The notes under the pieces were generated by a model. The model searched no databases. It saw only the letters and a list, made by a program, of their open reading frames with translations, and had not been told where the DNA came from. Positions 24,401 through 36,920 of a stretch of 64,000 nt of DNA are shown one piece after another. The position numbers and the translations under genes were made by a program. Source of the DNA: Eonycteris spelaea (taxonomy: Eukaryota; Chordata; Mammalia; Chiroptera; Pteropodidae); the NCBI GenBank assembly GCA_003508835.1, contig PUFA01000081.1, positions 434,001-498,000 of the forward strand, written 5' to 3'. Every line of letters starts with the position of its first letter. The stretch's first letter is position 1.

Positions 24401-24710
24401 TCTCTTCCTGGTAGTGAGCCCCTGATGTGGGGCTGAGATCCCTCACTATCAGGGTGAAACTCCAAAACTGAGATATCCCTCCCATTTTTAACCACCACAC
24501 ATGGCGTGGGACCAGCCCATTTCATGTCTTCACCCCTCCAACCAGTCTCCCTGTGGCTTCTTCTGCATATCTTTAGTTATGGGACTTCTGCTTACCTAGA
24601 TTTTAGGTGGTTCTCAATGATGGTGGCTCTGTAGTTTAGTTGTAATTTCGGGGTGGTTGTGGGAAGAGGTGAGCGCAGCATCGATCTACTCTGCCATCCT
24701 GACTGCAAGC
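21403..24710 (-). mobile_element. Internally deleted L1 LINE, antisense
   Basis: Read on the minus strand, this is an L1 with its 5' end near 24710 ('ctctgccatcctgac' on the + strand is the typical edge of the L1 5' region) and its 3' end at the T-rich 21403-21450. The 3' part (about 21450-22080) holds 'ccatgttgttgcagttggtaagattcc' and 'tttatccattcatccactgaaggat', known from the end of L1. At about 22080 it jumps to text of the long L1M-type 5' region ('cttgtagacagcatatataaggctctg', 'ctgatattcacttgggacatg', 'ggggcccagtggccaacagtctcc'). ORF2 and ORF1 are essentially missing, so it cannot move. A short (TATC)n tract lies at 22919-22960. Confidence 0.75.
22919..22960 (+). repeat. (TATC)n / (TATT)n microsatellite
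   Basis: About ten tatc units with one ttc interruption and a tattta tail sit inside the L1 remnant. Confidence 0.85.
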
Positions 24711-26069
24711 CCACTGTTTATTCTTAAGGGAGAGTATGATATGAAACTATCAACATGAAGCGAGTTGGAACTAGCATTTTTTTTATGATGACAGAATGGC
24801 TTCTGAGCTTGGACTGCTAGGTCATTTCTGTTCATGAGAGTTTGTCCTGGGTTTGATGAAGTTTGGACACCTCCCAGGGCATGTTCTTGTTTTCTGCATA
24901 CTTAGGAGTAGTTGGTCAATAATGGTTTGGTTCTTTCGTTACTGTGCCCACCCTTGCCACACCAAGGATAAAATAACAGTTTCCTTCAATTCTATAGTCT
25001 ATGAGACATGGAAATTTGAAGTCTTTCCTCTGTAGCACAAATTTCAAATAGTGTCTTATAAAGCTTCAGGACCTGAGAGGCTCTTGAAAGGGCTTATTTT
25101 GCTACCAGTTTCTAACTCATGTCTGTTGCTAAATAATCATTATGGTATATTATTCTTTTAATGGGTTATTTTCCAAAATGGAAGATGAAGGGAAAGAAAA
25201 AGGGTGGGGGAAGAGAGAGAGAGAGGCAGGCAGGGGCTACCATTTGATTTTGAGTGTTATTTTCTTATTTTGTAGAGTAGAACCTGGCCTGAAATGTCCC
25301 CAGGCATATGCTATTTCCGAGCCATAATTATGTTTTTTAACCCACTCCTTTATGTCTGGGTCCTTAATGTCCAAGCTCCTATATAATTACCAAGTTCAGT
25401 GTGTGGGAATGAGACAAATACTTTTTGCATGACTTTAGCCTGTACATTACTGCAAATGCTGTATTATTACAAGATATTTCCTGAACCAAAAGTTGTACTA
25501 TTAACTCTCTCAACTTGAAAAGACCTGGCAAAAGATGCTTCCAGTCTTTGGCCCATGATGCAAAACTCAGATGGACAGTGACTTGATCCAGCTGAGGCCC
25601 GGGCCTCCTGGGGGAGGACTTGAATTTTGTACTAGTGTTCTGGTTTGGAGCCTGACATGGAACTGGGAACCTCTCCTTTGTCATTCAGCTGTATCACACA
25701 GCTACAGCCGCAGCTCTCACTGCAGTTGTGAAGTACTTGCATTCTTCATTGTTTGAAAGGGACCAGGTTTGTTAACTGCTTCTCCTGGAGGAAGTTACTG
25801 TGTTAGCTTGGTAAATGAGAGAGATTGGTGATGCTGATTGTTAAGAGTAATCAGAATTTTAAAGGGTTAAGCTGAAAGGAGGAAAGCTGTGGCCAATAAG
25901 GCAGGGCTCCATTTAATCCTGGACTGTCAAAGTTTACGAAGATAGAAGACAGCAGGAGCCTAAGTATTACAGGGTGGGTCTAAGGAGTCTCTCCCCGTGA
26001 ACTCAAGTGATTTCAACACCTATTTTCTTCTAATTTGAGAAATAATTTATATCTCTCAGCATTTTTGTG

Positions 26070-26640
26070 TGGAGCCAAGAAATCATTTTTATTGTTTCAT
26101 TTATTATTTCCTGTTATTTATTGAATATTCAAGTAATATAGAAAGTCAATTCTGAGATCTAAGTACCCAGCAATAGCCTTCAATATTTTGTGTTCATGTT
26201 TCTGGACCTTTCCCAATTATTCATGTATGTATTTATGTATCTATATATTCATACACACATACATGTACACATTTATAAGTAGATATTTATATATTATTTT
26301 ATATAAACATGTTGCTTTATCATTTGCTTTTTCCATTTAACTATGTTTCCTTTTAATGAATATGAATATACATCACTCTTGAATGCTTTCTGAGGATTCC
26401 ATTATATGAATAATAGATATTCAATAATTAGTACAAAATCCAGATGGACATTTTATTTACTTCTCATTAATTGCTACTATGATCAACATGCCATTGAATA
26501 TCCTTTTATCTCTTTCTTCTCTGTGTACCTGTCCAGCTTTATTTTCAAGAGATGACTGTTGGACCCCAAGGTTTGCATATTTTGAATTTTAGCGCTTAGT
26601 GCCAAGATAACCATGAGAAAGTTTATTCTAATTTACAATC
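26070..26640 (-). repeat. Old L1M fragment, antisense
   Basis: AT-rich text with 'ccttttaatgaatatgaata..catcactcttg', 'aggattccattatatgaataatagat', 'atgatcaacatgccattgaatatcctt', 'gactgttggaccccaaggtttgcatattttgaatttt' and 'aatttacaatcttgccaacagg' follows reverse-complement L1ME-type 3' sequence. A (TATG)n-like patch is embedded near 26220-26290. Confidence 0.6.
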
Positions 26641-27128
26641 TTGCCAACAGGGGATAAAAGCACCTACAGAAGAGAGAAATTAACTTCCATTTTCTTAGCT
26701 TTTCTGAATTTTATCTGCCTCTAGAACCTTACCTCTAAATGCCTGAACAACAGATGTATTTATGAAGTTGCAATATAATCAGCAATTACCAAGATTCTTG
26801 ATTTTTCCACTAAGATTAAGTAATGCTAAACTCACTTTGTCTTTTGATAAGGTTGATATAAAGGCAGGTCAAGGGAATGACATAGATATAGGGTACCAGG
26901 ATTTCAGCTAGGCATTTGACACAACAAACTCGCAACATATATTTTTTATTCATTTATTTATTTTTTACCAATTGGAGAAATTTGGACTGAATGGTGGTTC
27001 AGCTAGATGGATTTACAGTTGTTAAACAACTCCATGCTAGGCAGGTGATTAGGGGATCCTGTCACCTCTACAGGGAGGTACTGGCAGTAGTAGGCTCTCA
27101 TTCTTCAAAAATGTACACAGACCTATTA

Positions 27129-27499
27129 CAATTGACCCTTCAATAATGCAGGGATTAGGGGCACCAACCCCAGGACAGTCAAAAATTCGTGTATAACTTT
27201 TAACTTCCCAAATACTCAACTATGATCATCCCTCAGTATCCACGGGGAATTGATTCTAGGATTCCCCACAAATTCCAAAACCCGAGCATGCTCAAATCCC
27301 TTATATAAAATGGTACAGAACAATGCATACAGTTGGCCTTCACATCCCAACCATGAATGGAAAATACTGTTTATGATCTGTAGTTGAATACATAGATGTG
27401 AAACCTGGAGATATGGAGAAATGCCTGTATATTTATTGAAAAAAAAATCTGCATATAAGTAGACTCATGCAGAAACCTCTATTGTTCAAGAGTCAATTG
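27129..27499. mobile_element. Tigger/MER-type non-autonomous DNA transposon
   Basis: The element is bounded by terminal inverted repeats of about 24 bases: caattgacccttcaataatg at the left and the reverse complement of the right end, caattgactcttgaacaat. Nineteen of 24 aligned positions agree by eye. Inside are the typical phrases 'gggattaggggcaccaacccc' and 'atccctcagtatccacggggaattgattctaggattcc', then 'cttatataaaatgg'. No coding sequence remains. A second copy lies at 59990-60241. Confidence 0.75.
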
Positions 27500-27700
27500 C
27501 ATATACAGCCTTTGAAAGCACACTTTTTGAAAGTATGATACCTCAAAGTTAGGAAGGTTAGCTAAAACAATAGAAGTCATAATTAGAATTGAGAAATGTC
27601 TCCTCAGGATGAAACTATAGACACAAGTTTAGTTAGGATAAATCTAAAGCAACTATTCAGTAAGGTAAAGAATGAAGTTTATTCTTCAAATTAAAATTCT

Positions 27701-27701
<1 letters not shown>

Positions 27702-27743
<42 letters not shown>
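27702..27743 (+). repeat. (GT)n microsatellite, about 21 units
   Basis: An uninterrupted gt/tg run of about 42 bases lies here. Its purity suggests it is length-polymorphic. Confidence 0.95.
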
Positions 27744-27747
<4 letters not shown>

Positions 27748-27884
27748 GATGGGGAAATTGGCCACCAGGATACCAATTTAATTAATTATAAATTTTAATA
27801 GGAGTCATCATTGCATAGCAGATGCTAAGAAATCAGTGCAATGTAGGAGTACATTAATTATTTTTAAAATAGTGTTTACTGCAG

Positions 27885-28470
27885 GTAAGAACACATGTAA
27901 AGACTTGCGTTCAGACCCTGCTCAGGAAATTTTGTGTAAGAGAAGCCCTGACACAGTGTAATGATCCCATAAGTAATGGGGTTCAGAGTGGGGACTAGGA
28001 GAAGTGGGGAATAACCAGTCAAGTAGAAAAGAATGATTAGGCTAGATAAGCTAGTGATAATGGGCATAACATATTTAAATGTCTGAAAACTTGGGCTCCC
28101 TCTAAAAAGGCAGAATTAGGACAAATGCAGCCAAAATTTGGCTGCAGCTACAATTGCAGCCAAAAGCACAAAATATGTCAGTCAGGGGGCACATCCCATT
28201 CAAGCCATTTAATACATTGTCTCATATGGTATTGAGTTTCCCATCTCTAGTGATAATGCATCAACCAGGATGGCTACACAAGGGATTCCTGTGTGGGACA
28301 GAAAGTTGTATTAGATTCTTTCCACCAACACATGCACAATGAGTGGCATTTACATGCCCAATACTTTCCCATGAATGGCCCAGACTGAAAAAATTAGGGA
28401 AATCTTTTTGCAGAGAAGTAAAGCATCATATTGACTGGTAACACTAGGAGTCCTGCTAATGGTTTACCTT
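27885..28470 (-). pseudogene. Degraded olfactory-receptor pseudogene
   Basis: On the minus strand the segment 27960-28060 reads LLLVPTLNPITYGI, close to the seventh-transmembrane signature (P.LNP..YG.) of olfactory receptors. Further upstream on the same strand, in shifted frames, are a hydrophobic GLLVLPVNMMLYFSAKRFP (about 28385-28445), resembling the fifth-helix region and following RLP(Y/F) of class I receptors, and SQILAAFVLIL (about 28115-28150), resembling the TM5/6 junction. The frame changes several times and stops interrupt it, so no product is made. Only the C-terminal half or so is recognisable. No other receptor is present, so this is an isolated relic inside an ERC2 intron. Assignment rests on short motifs only. 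Confidence 0.5.
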
Positions 28471-29204
28471 TAACCACCACCTGTTACAGTTGTGGCACAA
28501 AGCAAAGGGGGCTGGCTCTATTTGCATCCCAGTACTCCAACTAGCTCAAACTTCTTCCTTTACTCTCCTGCTCAAGTGAACATTTCAGATGTTAATGTGT
28601 TCCGATGATGGGGTTCCTGACATCCTTAAATCTATTCTGTCTGTGCACATTTCTTCACACTTTTACTTAAGTTCTCTTCCTGAAAGCAGATCCCACTAAT
28701 TTTCTTTATATATACTATTATTCTCACAACGAGGTAGTGTAAAAGTCTCCCAACTTCCCCCTCACACACAACAAAGTATGCAAGAGGACATAAAAGGAGA
28801 CTTTTATAGTGATTTGGAAATGACCACTAAATGAATGAAAAAATGCTTAACCTCAAATTATTATTAGGAAATATGATGCAGGTTTTCATGTATCAATTTT
28901 TTCAAGATTAAAGACTTTGAATAGAGTTCATTTTGGCACAGTATAAGGAAAGAGACGCAGCCTGGAAGTTGACCAACATTTTTGAAGGGAAATTTGTGAT
29001 ATCTTTCAAAGTTTAAAGTATGTATATTCTAGAGATCTCTACCAAATCTCTCTTTTATTAACACATTATAGATATAACTATTATATGTTGAAGCATCCAT
29101 CCCGTTGAGAACATGCACATGAGAACAGGCAAAGCTATTCCTTTGGAAAAATATTCTTTGAAGCATTGTTGGAATGATAAAAGACTGGAAATGACCCAAA
29201 TGTC

Positions 29205-29330
29205 CATCATTCATGCACTCATTCATTTAACAAGCATTTACTGTGTGCCAGGAAATTTTTTATGTACTTGGGATATATCTTTGAACAAAATAAAGGGTTC
29301 TGCCTACTGTTTTAATACATCAATATAGGA
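29205..29330 (-). repeat. L2 fragment, antisense
   Basis: It shows 'tcatgcactcattcatttaacaagcatttactgtgtgccagg' followed by 'ttgggatatatctttgaacaaaataaagg', which is the reverse-complement L2 3' end. Confidence 0.7.
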
Positions 29331-31911
29331 CTGATAAATAGAGTGCATGCATAGAGGAATAATATGTATTCATTAAAAATTAGGTATCTATATAAGATCT
29401 TGACATGGAAAGATGGCCAAGACATATTGGACATTTTATTTTTAAAGGATGTGTCTGTGCTTGCATTATGCATAAAATTTTTCTGGAAAGACTGGTAAAG
29501 AACTTGACAGCGTAAGTAGATATTGGAGAAGGGGAGAGAGAATATTACTTTTCTTTTTATATAAAGTCTTTTGTACTATTTAATTTTTCATAGCTAGGAT
29601 GCATGCTTTATATAATAAAAAACATAAATGTTATAAAAAGAAGAAACCATAAAGCTAAGTCAGTAGATTTCTAGAGAACTAAGGCTCATATCACAAAGAA
29701 AATGGAAAATTCCTTAACCTATCTGTAGGCATTGAGACCAAAATGATTAGATGTTTGATGCTGTTCAGACTATGAGAATGGAAATTAACACATAGTACTT
29801 TGGAATGCAAAATGAAAGACATGAGGTAGGCCTGTGGTATTACTGGTCATGGGCATGGTGGACTTGTCTACACATGCAAATCAAATGGGAAGACAACCAG
29901 GGGCAGGGGAAGGGCCTGGGATGGGCAGTCAAGAATTCTGGGGCTTTCTCCTGGGTTTATGATTAATCTTCAATCTCTTGGAGCCTCAGTCTCCCCTTCT
30001 GTGAAACTGAACTTGGATTCATCGATTTAAGGTGCGGCCTAGCACTAACATTGCATGAATCTGGGTTTTTCTGGCAAGTCCTCATTTATAGGAAAGATTT
30101 GAGGTATCTCCTGAAATTCTTTAGCATCTTTGAGAAAATCACCTCAACTTTCTAGTTATCCACCTTCTAATGCTGTGAAGAAACATTAGTTATGTACTTT
30201 ATTATCTGTTTTTGTGTAGATTCAACCTTAAATATGTTTGGATATTTTATAATTAGGTGATTTCAATTACAAGGTCCTAGAAAGACAGGCTTTTTCTATT
30301 CTACCTGAAACAAGAAAGAAATTGGTCAATATGTATCCACTTGATTAATCTGTTAGAAAGAAAAGAATAGCGTGATTCAACACACTGGGCATTTATGTTC
30401 TAAGGAAATTAGAATATAATTTTATCCTTTTGCAAACTAGATTTCTGTCAGATCCACAAACCTAGAAGTTCCAGTTTGCCTGTTCCTTGGGGGTAAGTTT
30501 TCACAGGGAAAGAGGTGGTAGTTATAAATGAGTTTTCATTTCTGCGTGCTGGGGGAATATCAGCTTGGAGGAGCATGTGAGGGAAACTGCGAATGATATG
30601 TCTGTCTTGTTTGTGTGTCTGTTGGAGGGTCCACGGAGACCTTCTATCCAGAGTGGAATATGTGACTCAAACTCTCCTTCCATGGAGATCTAAGTCAGTC
30701 CTGGTTAGGGTAAGTTTGGAGTATCCCATATAAGCTAGTAAGGACACTGATATCCAAACAGAGGGAAGATGGCACAACAAGCAACCCAATGAGAAGGTCA
30801 ACGCCGGAGGGAGTGTTTTATAGATTTGGTATTTGGGACATGCCACTGTCATTTCTCCCTTTCCATTTGTTTTTCAACTGATTGGAAAACTACTAATGAG
30901 CATGTTTACATTTTCTCCAGTTGTTTTACCCAAGTGTGAAACCAGCTGGGGAGAGGGGTTTGTTCTCTGTCCAAGGCCCTAGTTGTCTCTCCTTCTGTCT
31001 TCCTCTCACTCTCCCAGCTGCCAGGCCCCCTCCACCCTGCTAAATCTCTCCTCATTGTCTCACCACCACACTCCCTGGGGTTCTCTCTGTTAGCACAGGC
31101 CAGCAGCACCACCACATGTTTTGCATTGCTCACACTCACCCTTCTCTCCTCCTTTTGTTGTCATTTGTTTTGTTTTGAAGGAGGTGAGGTGCAGAGGAAG
31201 TCTTGGGTTTATACCCTTCCACTCGCCTTCGGAATTGGGAGCAGGCCCAGATTTTATTTGCTCCTATTTCTGTGCTGAGGTCAAAAGCCCCTGTAGGAAA
31301 ATGTTCTTCTATCCTCTGATAGTTCTAGGGGACTCATTTGTTCTCCCTGGGCTGCTCTGAATTTCTGGTCTCTGCTGTTAGCAATGCAGTCCACTCTTAG
31401 TTGCTTAGCTCTTCTGCTAGGGTGTCTCAAGCTTCAGTCATATTAAGAACCACCTTTACAATGTTTTCTGCCCTATGACATAATTTTATGAATTCTTTGA
31501 TATGCTTGTTACAGTTTATTCAAATACATTTTAAAGCAAATCCATAACTATTAAAAATCTGTTTACTGCCCTGTAAATCATCTTACTTATCAAATATAGG
31601 GACATTTCTCTTCTTGGCCCTTACTGTGTAAGACTGTATTCCTTCCTGAGGTGCTGCTAGGTTATTCAATCTCTTTAAGATCTCCTTAGAATAGTCACTC
31701 ACACTGTTAGTTCCCAGTCTATTGGTCAAGTCTGTTTGGCCCTGCCCTGAGGTGTTTTTGTTTTGTTTTGTTTTGTTAATTTATTTAGGATATGATTTGG
31801 TGATGCCAGTTCTGCCTAAGCTAAGAGTAATAAATATTTGCTGAATGTATGAATCGAAGGAATGAAAACTTTACCTCCCTTTTCAGCACAGGTTTAGAGT
31901 CTGAATGCCTC

Positions 31912-32065
31912 TTTTCTTTACTTCTTTTTTTTCTTCCCTTCTCCCTCCTTCCTTCTCTTCCTTCTTTTCATCTTTTCCTCCCTTCCTTCCTTTATTCTCC
32001 CTTCTTCCTATCTCTTCTTGCCAACCTCCCTTTTTCCCTTTCTTCTTATTTTTTTCCTTTTTAGT
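31912..32065 (+). repeat. Pyrimidine-rich (CTT/CCTT) tract
   Basis: About 150 bases are almost entirely C and T (ttcttcccttctccctccttccttctcttcc and similar). This is low-complexity sequence that may take up H-DNA structure. It creates a long artificial Phe/Leu/Ser/Pro frame. Confidence 0.85.
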
Positions 32066-32804
32066 TAAAAAAAATTAGGATTTTATTTTGATGTTCACTT
32101 TCTAAAGAAACTTATAATAGACTGTGCCCAGAAAGTGTCCTTAGTTATTAGGAGTCTGAGATTTTTTTCGGAGACCCTCTATTGACTCTCTGAGTTGAAA
32201 TAGTTTAGACTGCACATAAAATATGTGTTGTTTACCCAGGCTCTTCATGCTCTGCATACTGTTACAGTCCTTGAAGAGCTTGTCAGTGACAAGTAAGATA
32301 AATGAATGAAGAGGACTTTACAAGTGTTTAAAAGCTAAGTATAGCATGTGCTGCCCACTACTTAATTAAACAGGCCTACGCTTAACTAAGTAACTTTGTG
32401 GTGGAAACTTCTAGGGCTCTCCCCTTCCCCCAGAGCCTACCACCTCCAAAGGAGGTGCTCAGGATGTTAGAAATTCCTTGGTTGTCTGTAGTTGCTAATG
32501 TGTTAGCCTAGGTTTGAAACTGTCTTGTTGGTTAGAGCACTAAAAATTATTTGTGGATGGTGGATATGACTTTGGAGCTTATATTAGAATAGGTCACCAG
32601 TGTCAACTCCCTTGCAGCTTGATCACAGTTTTATAATGTGTCTGAGTTTCATCTTTTTCACAGACAACTTTAAAATCAAAGTGAGCTGCGTCTCTTCTCA
32701 GCTCTGATTGGGGTCAATGTCTAAAGAGAGGGGGCCCATTTCCAGATCAATCTTAATTTTTTTTTTTAATGAAGAGGTCAGTCCTTACACATCTGAGTAG
32801 TAAG

Positions 32805-33140
32805 ATATAGTGGTTCCATAGGAAGCTTTAGAATGATAGTCCCAAAAATGCTAGTTGTGTGATCATTGGAAATTTTCTTAGTTTTCTAAGCCTCAATTTC
32901 TTCATCTCTAAAGTGAGGATGATAACAGCCTCTACCAGTAGGTGATAGTCAGGTCATATATAGTTGAAGTCACTCTTGATTCTTATGAATTTCTGCCCTT
33001 TTTCATAGCAGCTATTAAAGATTTTTAAAATGGGCTCCCTCCAGCCTACATCACAGGGTCAGTGTGACTGACTACATGAGATGACAGGAGCAAAATGCCA
33101 TGCTTGGCATATAGCAAGGGGGTAAGCATTGGCTATTATC
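32805..33140 (+). repeat. MIR SINE, sense, split by about 105 bases
   Basis: The 5' and middle of MIR lie at 32805-32940 ('gtgtgatcattggaaattttcttagttttctaagcctcaatttcttcatctctaaagtgaggatgataacag') and the 3' part at about 33050-33140 ('catgagatgacaggagcaaaatgccatgcttggcatatagcaag'). The intervening text does not resemble MIR, so something was inserted or the repeat diverged strongly there. Confidence 0.7.
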
Positions 33141-35039
33141 ATTAAGTTGTACAGGTTGCTTCATCTCACAGTGCCGGTCTTCTTTCTGCCACTATTAAAG
33201 ATCCTTAATCTCCAAATTATCAGCACAATACATAGAATCTCTTTCTCTGCAAATAATTCGCCCCTCATGGGTTACACTGGCTGGTAACAGAACAGAGGTG
33301 GTGATGCTCCTGGCTACAATCGTTCATAACCTTTTTGTGAGTTCCTTAGTTTCCTAAAGTGGCAACAGGAAGTTGGTTGCCAGAATAATTTCCCTCTCCT
33401 GATTTTATAGGAAAAAAACTACAACAAGATATCAAATAAGGAATAAGAATAGTAGACTAGCATCTATCCATGTGGAACTTGGTTCATGCTAAAGACAGTC
33501 TCTTCCTTACCTCTCCCATTTATAGATACAGGAACAGAGAGGCTCATGGAAAAGTGATTCATTCTGAGTTCTCAGAATGAATATTCAACAGGCAGAAGAA
33601 GAATTAATTCCAGACTTGTGTTTACTTCCCAAGAAAGATGAGAGAGCTAGCTCTCTAGTTGATGAGACGTCTCAAGAGCTGAGCATCAAGGCCTGGTAGT
33701 CAAAGAATTTTAGTCCTATGCAGAAGTTAGACACAGACTTGTTAATTATTCAACAAAGGTTTTAGTTAGATTCTCACAAAAAACAGACCCCAAGACAATA
33801 ATTTGGTACAAGTGGTTTATTTGGGAGGTGACCCCAAGAAACATGATGAAAAAATGGAGAAGTTGGACAGGGAAGGGAAAAAATGGATAAAAGTGCATTA
33901 TGAGCAGCTTTCCGTTACAGTCAACAAGGATTGCACCATGCTGAGGATCCATTGAGAGATTCTGGAGTACACCATAGTATTGTCGCACTAAGGTGCCAAG
34001 ATGCTGGTTACTTATTCATCAGCTCCCTCCCTCATAAATTGAGAGTTGTTCTGAGGGCATGAACTCCCCAACATTTCTGGTCTGCCCTGTTCCCCGGCCA
34101 AGCCTATACCTCTGGCCATAAGAAGGCCTCAGGCAGAGAGAGATGCAAGGGTTTGAGGTGGGAAGACAATAGCACATCTGACAATTCAAGCTGCAGGTGA
34201 CCTCCAGAGTAGAACAAGAGAATATGGAATGGCAGTGGCATTCTCTATAAGAATCAAAATAAAATTAGTGTACTTAATGAGTAAGTATAAATAGCGGCCA
34301 AACTCTCCACAGTGACCTACTAATTTTCTCTCTATAAATAAGGACTGAGGGAGATACCTTCAACAAAGTTGGGGAGTTTCACCAATGTTCTGTTTGGCTG
34401 TAGTACTGATCAGCTGACTGACTTGAGGGAGATCAGACCAGTTTTCAAGGGAGGATCGAAGCAATAGCAGTGGATTATATAGATATTTGTAAAAAACGTA
34501 GCCATCGAGAGACTGGCCCATTTTCCCAGAAATGTCACAGTTTGATGTATGAGCATATGGCTATGTCTGTCTTAAATTCATTCAAAAATGACCCAAATTG
34601 ATACTTCTTCTGAGCAATAAGAAAGTGAATTATCATCTTAAATATGTTTTCTGTTCTCCCTATATCTAATAAAGGAATGAAGAAAGCTACACACACTTAC
34701 ACATCCCTCTCACATCTTGGGGGCCAGTTTCTCATTTTTATCTGCTTTTCCTCACAAGGTGATTAGAGAGTGAATTTAATGGAATCTCCCCAGCCCACTT
34801 TTCCTTATATACACATCCGCACCAACTTTCAAATCTTAGCTCAAGGGGATTCTCACCCATGGAGCCTTATCAACCAGAAGGAATTTCTGCCTCTGGACAT
34901 TTATGTAAATCAAACCCTTCTCCTGTTTTCTTTCCTTTATTGTGTTATAGTTAGTCCTCTAGGTCCTAGTATCTTATTTATCTTTGCTTTGTCCACTGCA
35001 TCTGTCCTGAGACCTCATCCTTCATAAAACTACTGTAGG

Positions 35040-35215
35040 ACTCTGGAATCAGAAACCTGGTTTTAAGTCTTGTTCTTCAACTTACTAGGAGCATTCATGG
35101 GCTTTGTTTTCTCATCTGTAAAAGAGGCTCTAAGAATAGCTGTCTCAGAACTGGATTCAGTGAAAGCGTATTGGTCAACGTTTAGCCAGGCACATAGCTG
35201 TACTTGTCTTTGTGG
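35040..35215 (+). repeat. MIR SINE, sense
   Basis: 'actctggaatcagaaacctggttttaagtcttgttcttcaacttactagg' followed by 'gggctttgttttctcatctgtaaaagaggct' is sense MIR. Confidence 0.8.
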
Positions 35216-36364
35216 TTGCAGAAGTTTGGTGAGTATTTAAGGAATTCCTTTGCAGTGTCCACAGTAGAAGCCTTTCCATCACTGTTTCTTACTTACTTCC
35301 TTAAAGTTCCCCAGTGCATATTCCCCTAATAGCTTCTTTATCCTCTTGCTTCATTTTGTCCTCCAAGAGTGAGCCAAGCAGTGGAACCCAAACCCCACTT
35401 GATCATGATTCATTGCCATGTGGACCTGGTGGATGTCCAGGAAATCCCTCCCCTCCTCACTGTCCACTTGTTGTCTGGTGTCTCCATCTTTTACTCAGAG
35501 ACAAGAACTGTTGACCTGGCTCTGATTTGGCACAAATAAGACTACTAGAAAACTTCTGGATTAATTCGGATTTTCCTGGCAGGAAAGAGGGAGAAAAGAA
35601 AATCTGATAGAATAAAGTGTAATTGCTATTGTATGGTATTATCTCCATATCCCATAGCAACAAATCTTATTGTATTTTTTCTTATTTAAACCATATTCAT
35701 GAAGGTTTTATTGTTAATTTGATCCAGATGACTGATCAAAGCATAGTTCGTTATTGCCACCTTGCTAAAATATTTTTAAAGTCAGTTTTAATATTACACT
35801 TTTATAGCTATGTAGTACCATTAAGCTATTGAGTCTATTACCAGTCAATCAAAGATTTTCATTTTGTTTCAAGAACTCCTTGGATAAACTCTTCAGAAAT
35901 GTCAAAAGAGATAGAATATATAGCACCTTTTCACAGATGGTATTCATCAGGAATTTTAGTTAATGGAGAAGGTTTCAGTTTCCCATGGTTGGCTAACACA
36001 AGTATTCTGAAAACTGCTGCTTATCCAAAAGCTAGGGGATAGTAATGAAATGAACCACTTAACACCACCAATACCGTTTATTCTTAATGAGCAATTACTC
36101 TGGGATATAGTGAAGTATCTCATGGGATCCATTTTACTAAAGAACGAAACATTTCTTGAAGAAGACCAGTTTGACTTTTCCAACAGCTACAGCTATACGT
36201 TTATCTTGCTCTCCACATTCCCAAGAACAACAACCACCAAAACAAACATACAACAGGAAAAGTTAAACTATCATATGAAGGGTTACTTACTCAGCTGGCT
36301 CATCATAGACGCTAATTGTGTATTTTCCCTTTCATCTATTCCAAAGTAAGCTGTACCCTTTCCA

Positions 36365-36920
36365 TTCATTCCTCTATGCATTCATACATCTATTTGACAC
36401 ACATTTACTCACTATTTCTACACCACACTCTTTGTAGGTGGTGAATACAAGGATAATTCAGACATAGAACTTACCTCAAGAAATTTTCAACCTAGTGGTA
36501 GAGAAAGCCAGGAAAGCACAATTATCACATAAGTGCTGTGATGGGAGGGGGTCTGGTATAGGTACAGGATTCTGGAGAAGGCAGTGGAAGAGCACTTAAT
36601 CCCTTCTGAGGTAGGCTTAGGGAAGGCAGTTCTGGAGGTGATGGTGTTGAAGCTAAGATCAGGAGAACTGATGGTATAACTTAGGTAAAGGTAGAGGATG
36701 GGGGCATGATAGGAATAGAGACAGCATGTCCCAGCTGGGGAAAGGAGGAATGAGAGGTGAGACCGGAAGGTGAACAGCAGTTAACTTCCCCAAAGCCTTG
36801 TAAGTATGGAGGAGCTAGGTATCTTTTCCTAAGGACTCTGAGGAACTTGAGCCAGGGGGTGATGGAGTCTGATGTCACTCTGGCTATATAGATTTTGTTC
36901 AATGGGAGGTGAGAGTACAA
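36365..36920 (-). repeat. L2 LINE fragment, antisense
   Basis: 'gacacacatttactcactatttctacacc', 'gaacttacctcaagaaattttcaacctagtggtagag', 'gtaagtatggaggagc' and 'ggaacttgagccagggggtgatggagtctgatgtcactctggct' follow reverse-complement L2 through the region that contains 'gtgacatgatcagattt'. Confidence 0.8.

Noticed and set aside
31849..32064. Open frame rich in Phe, Leu, Ser and Pro
   Set aside because: It is produced by the pyrimidine-rich low-complexity tract.
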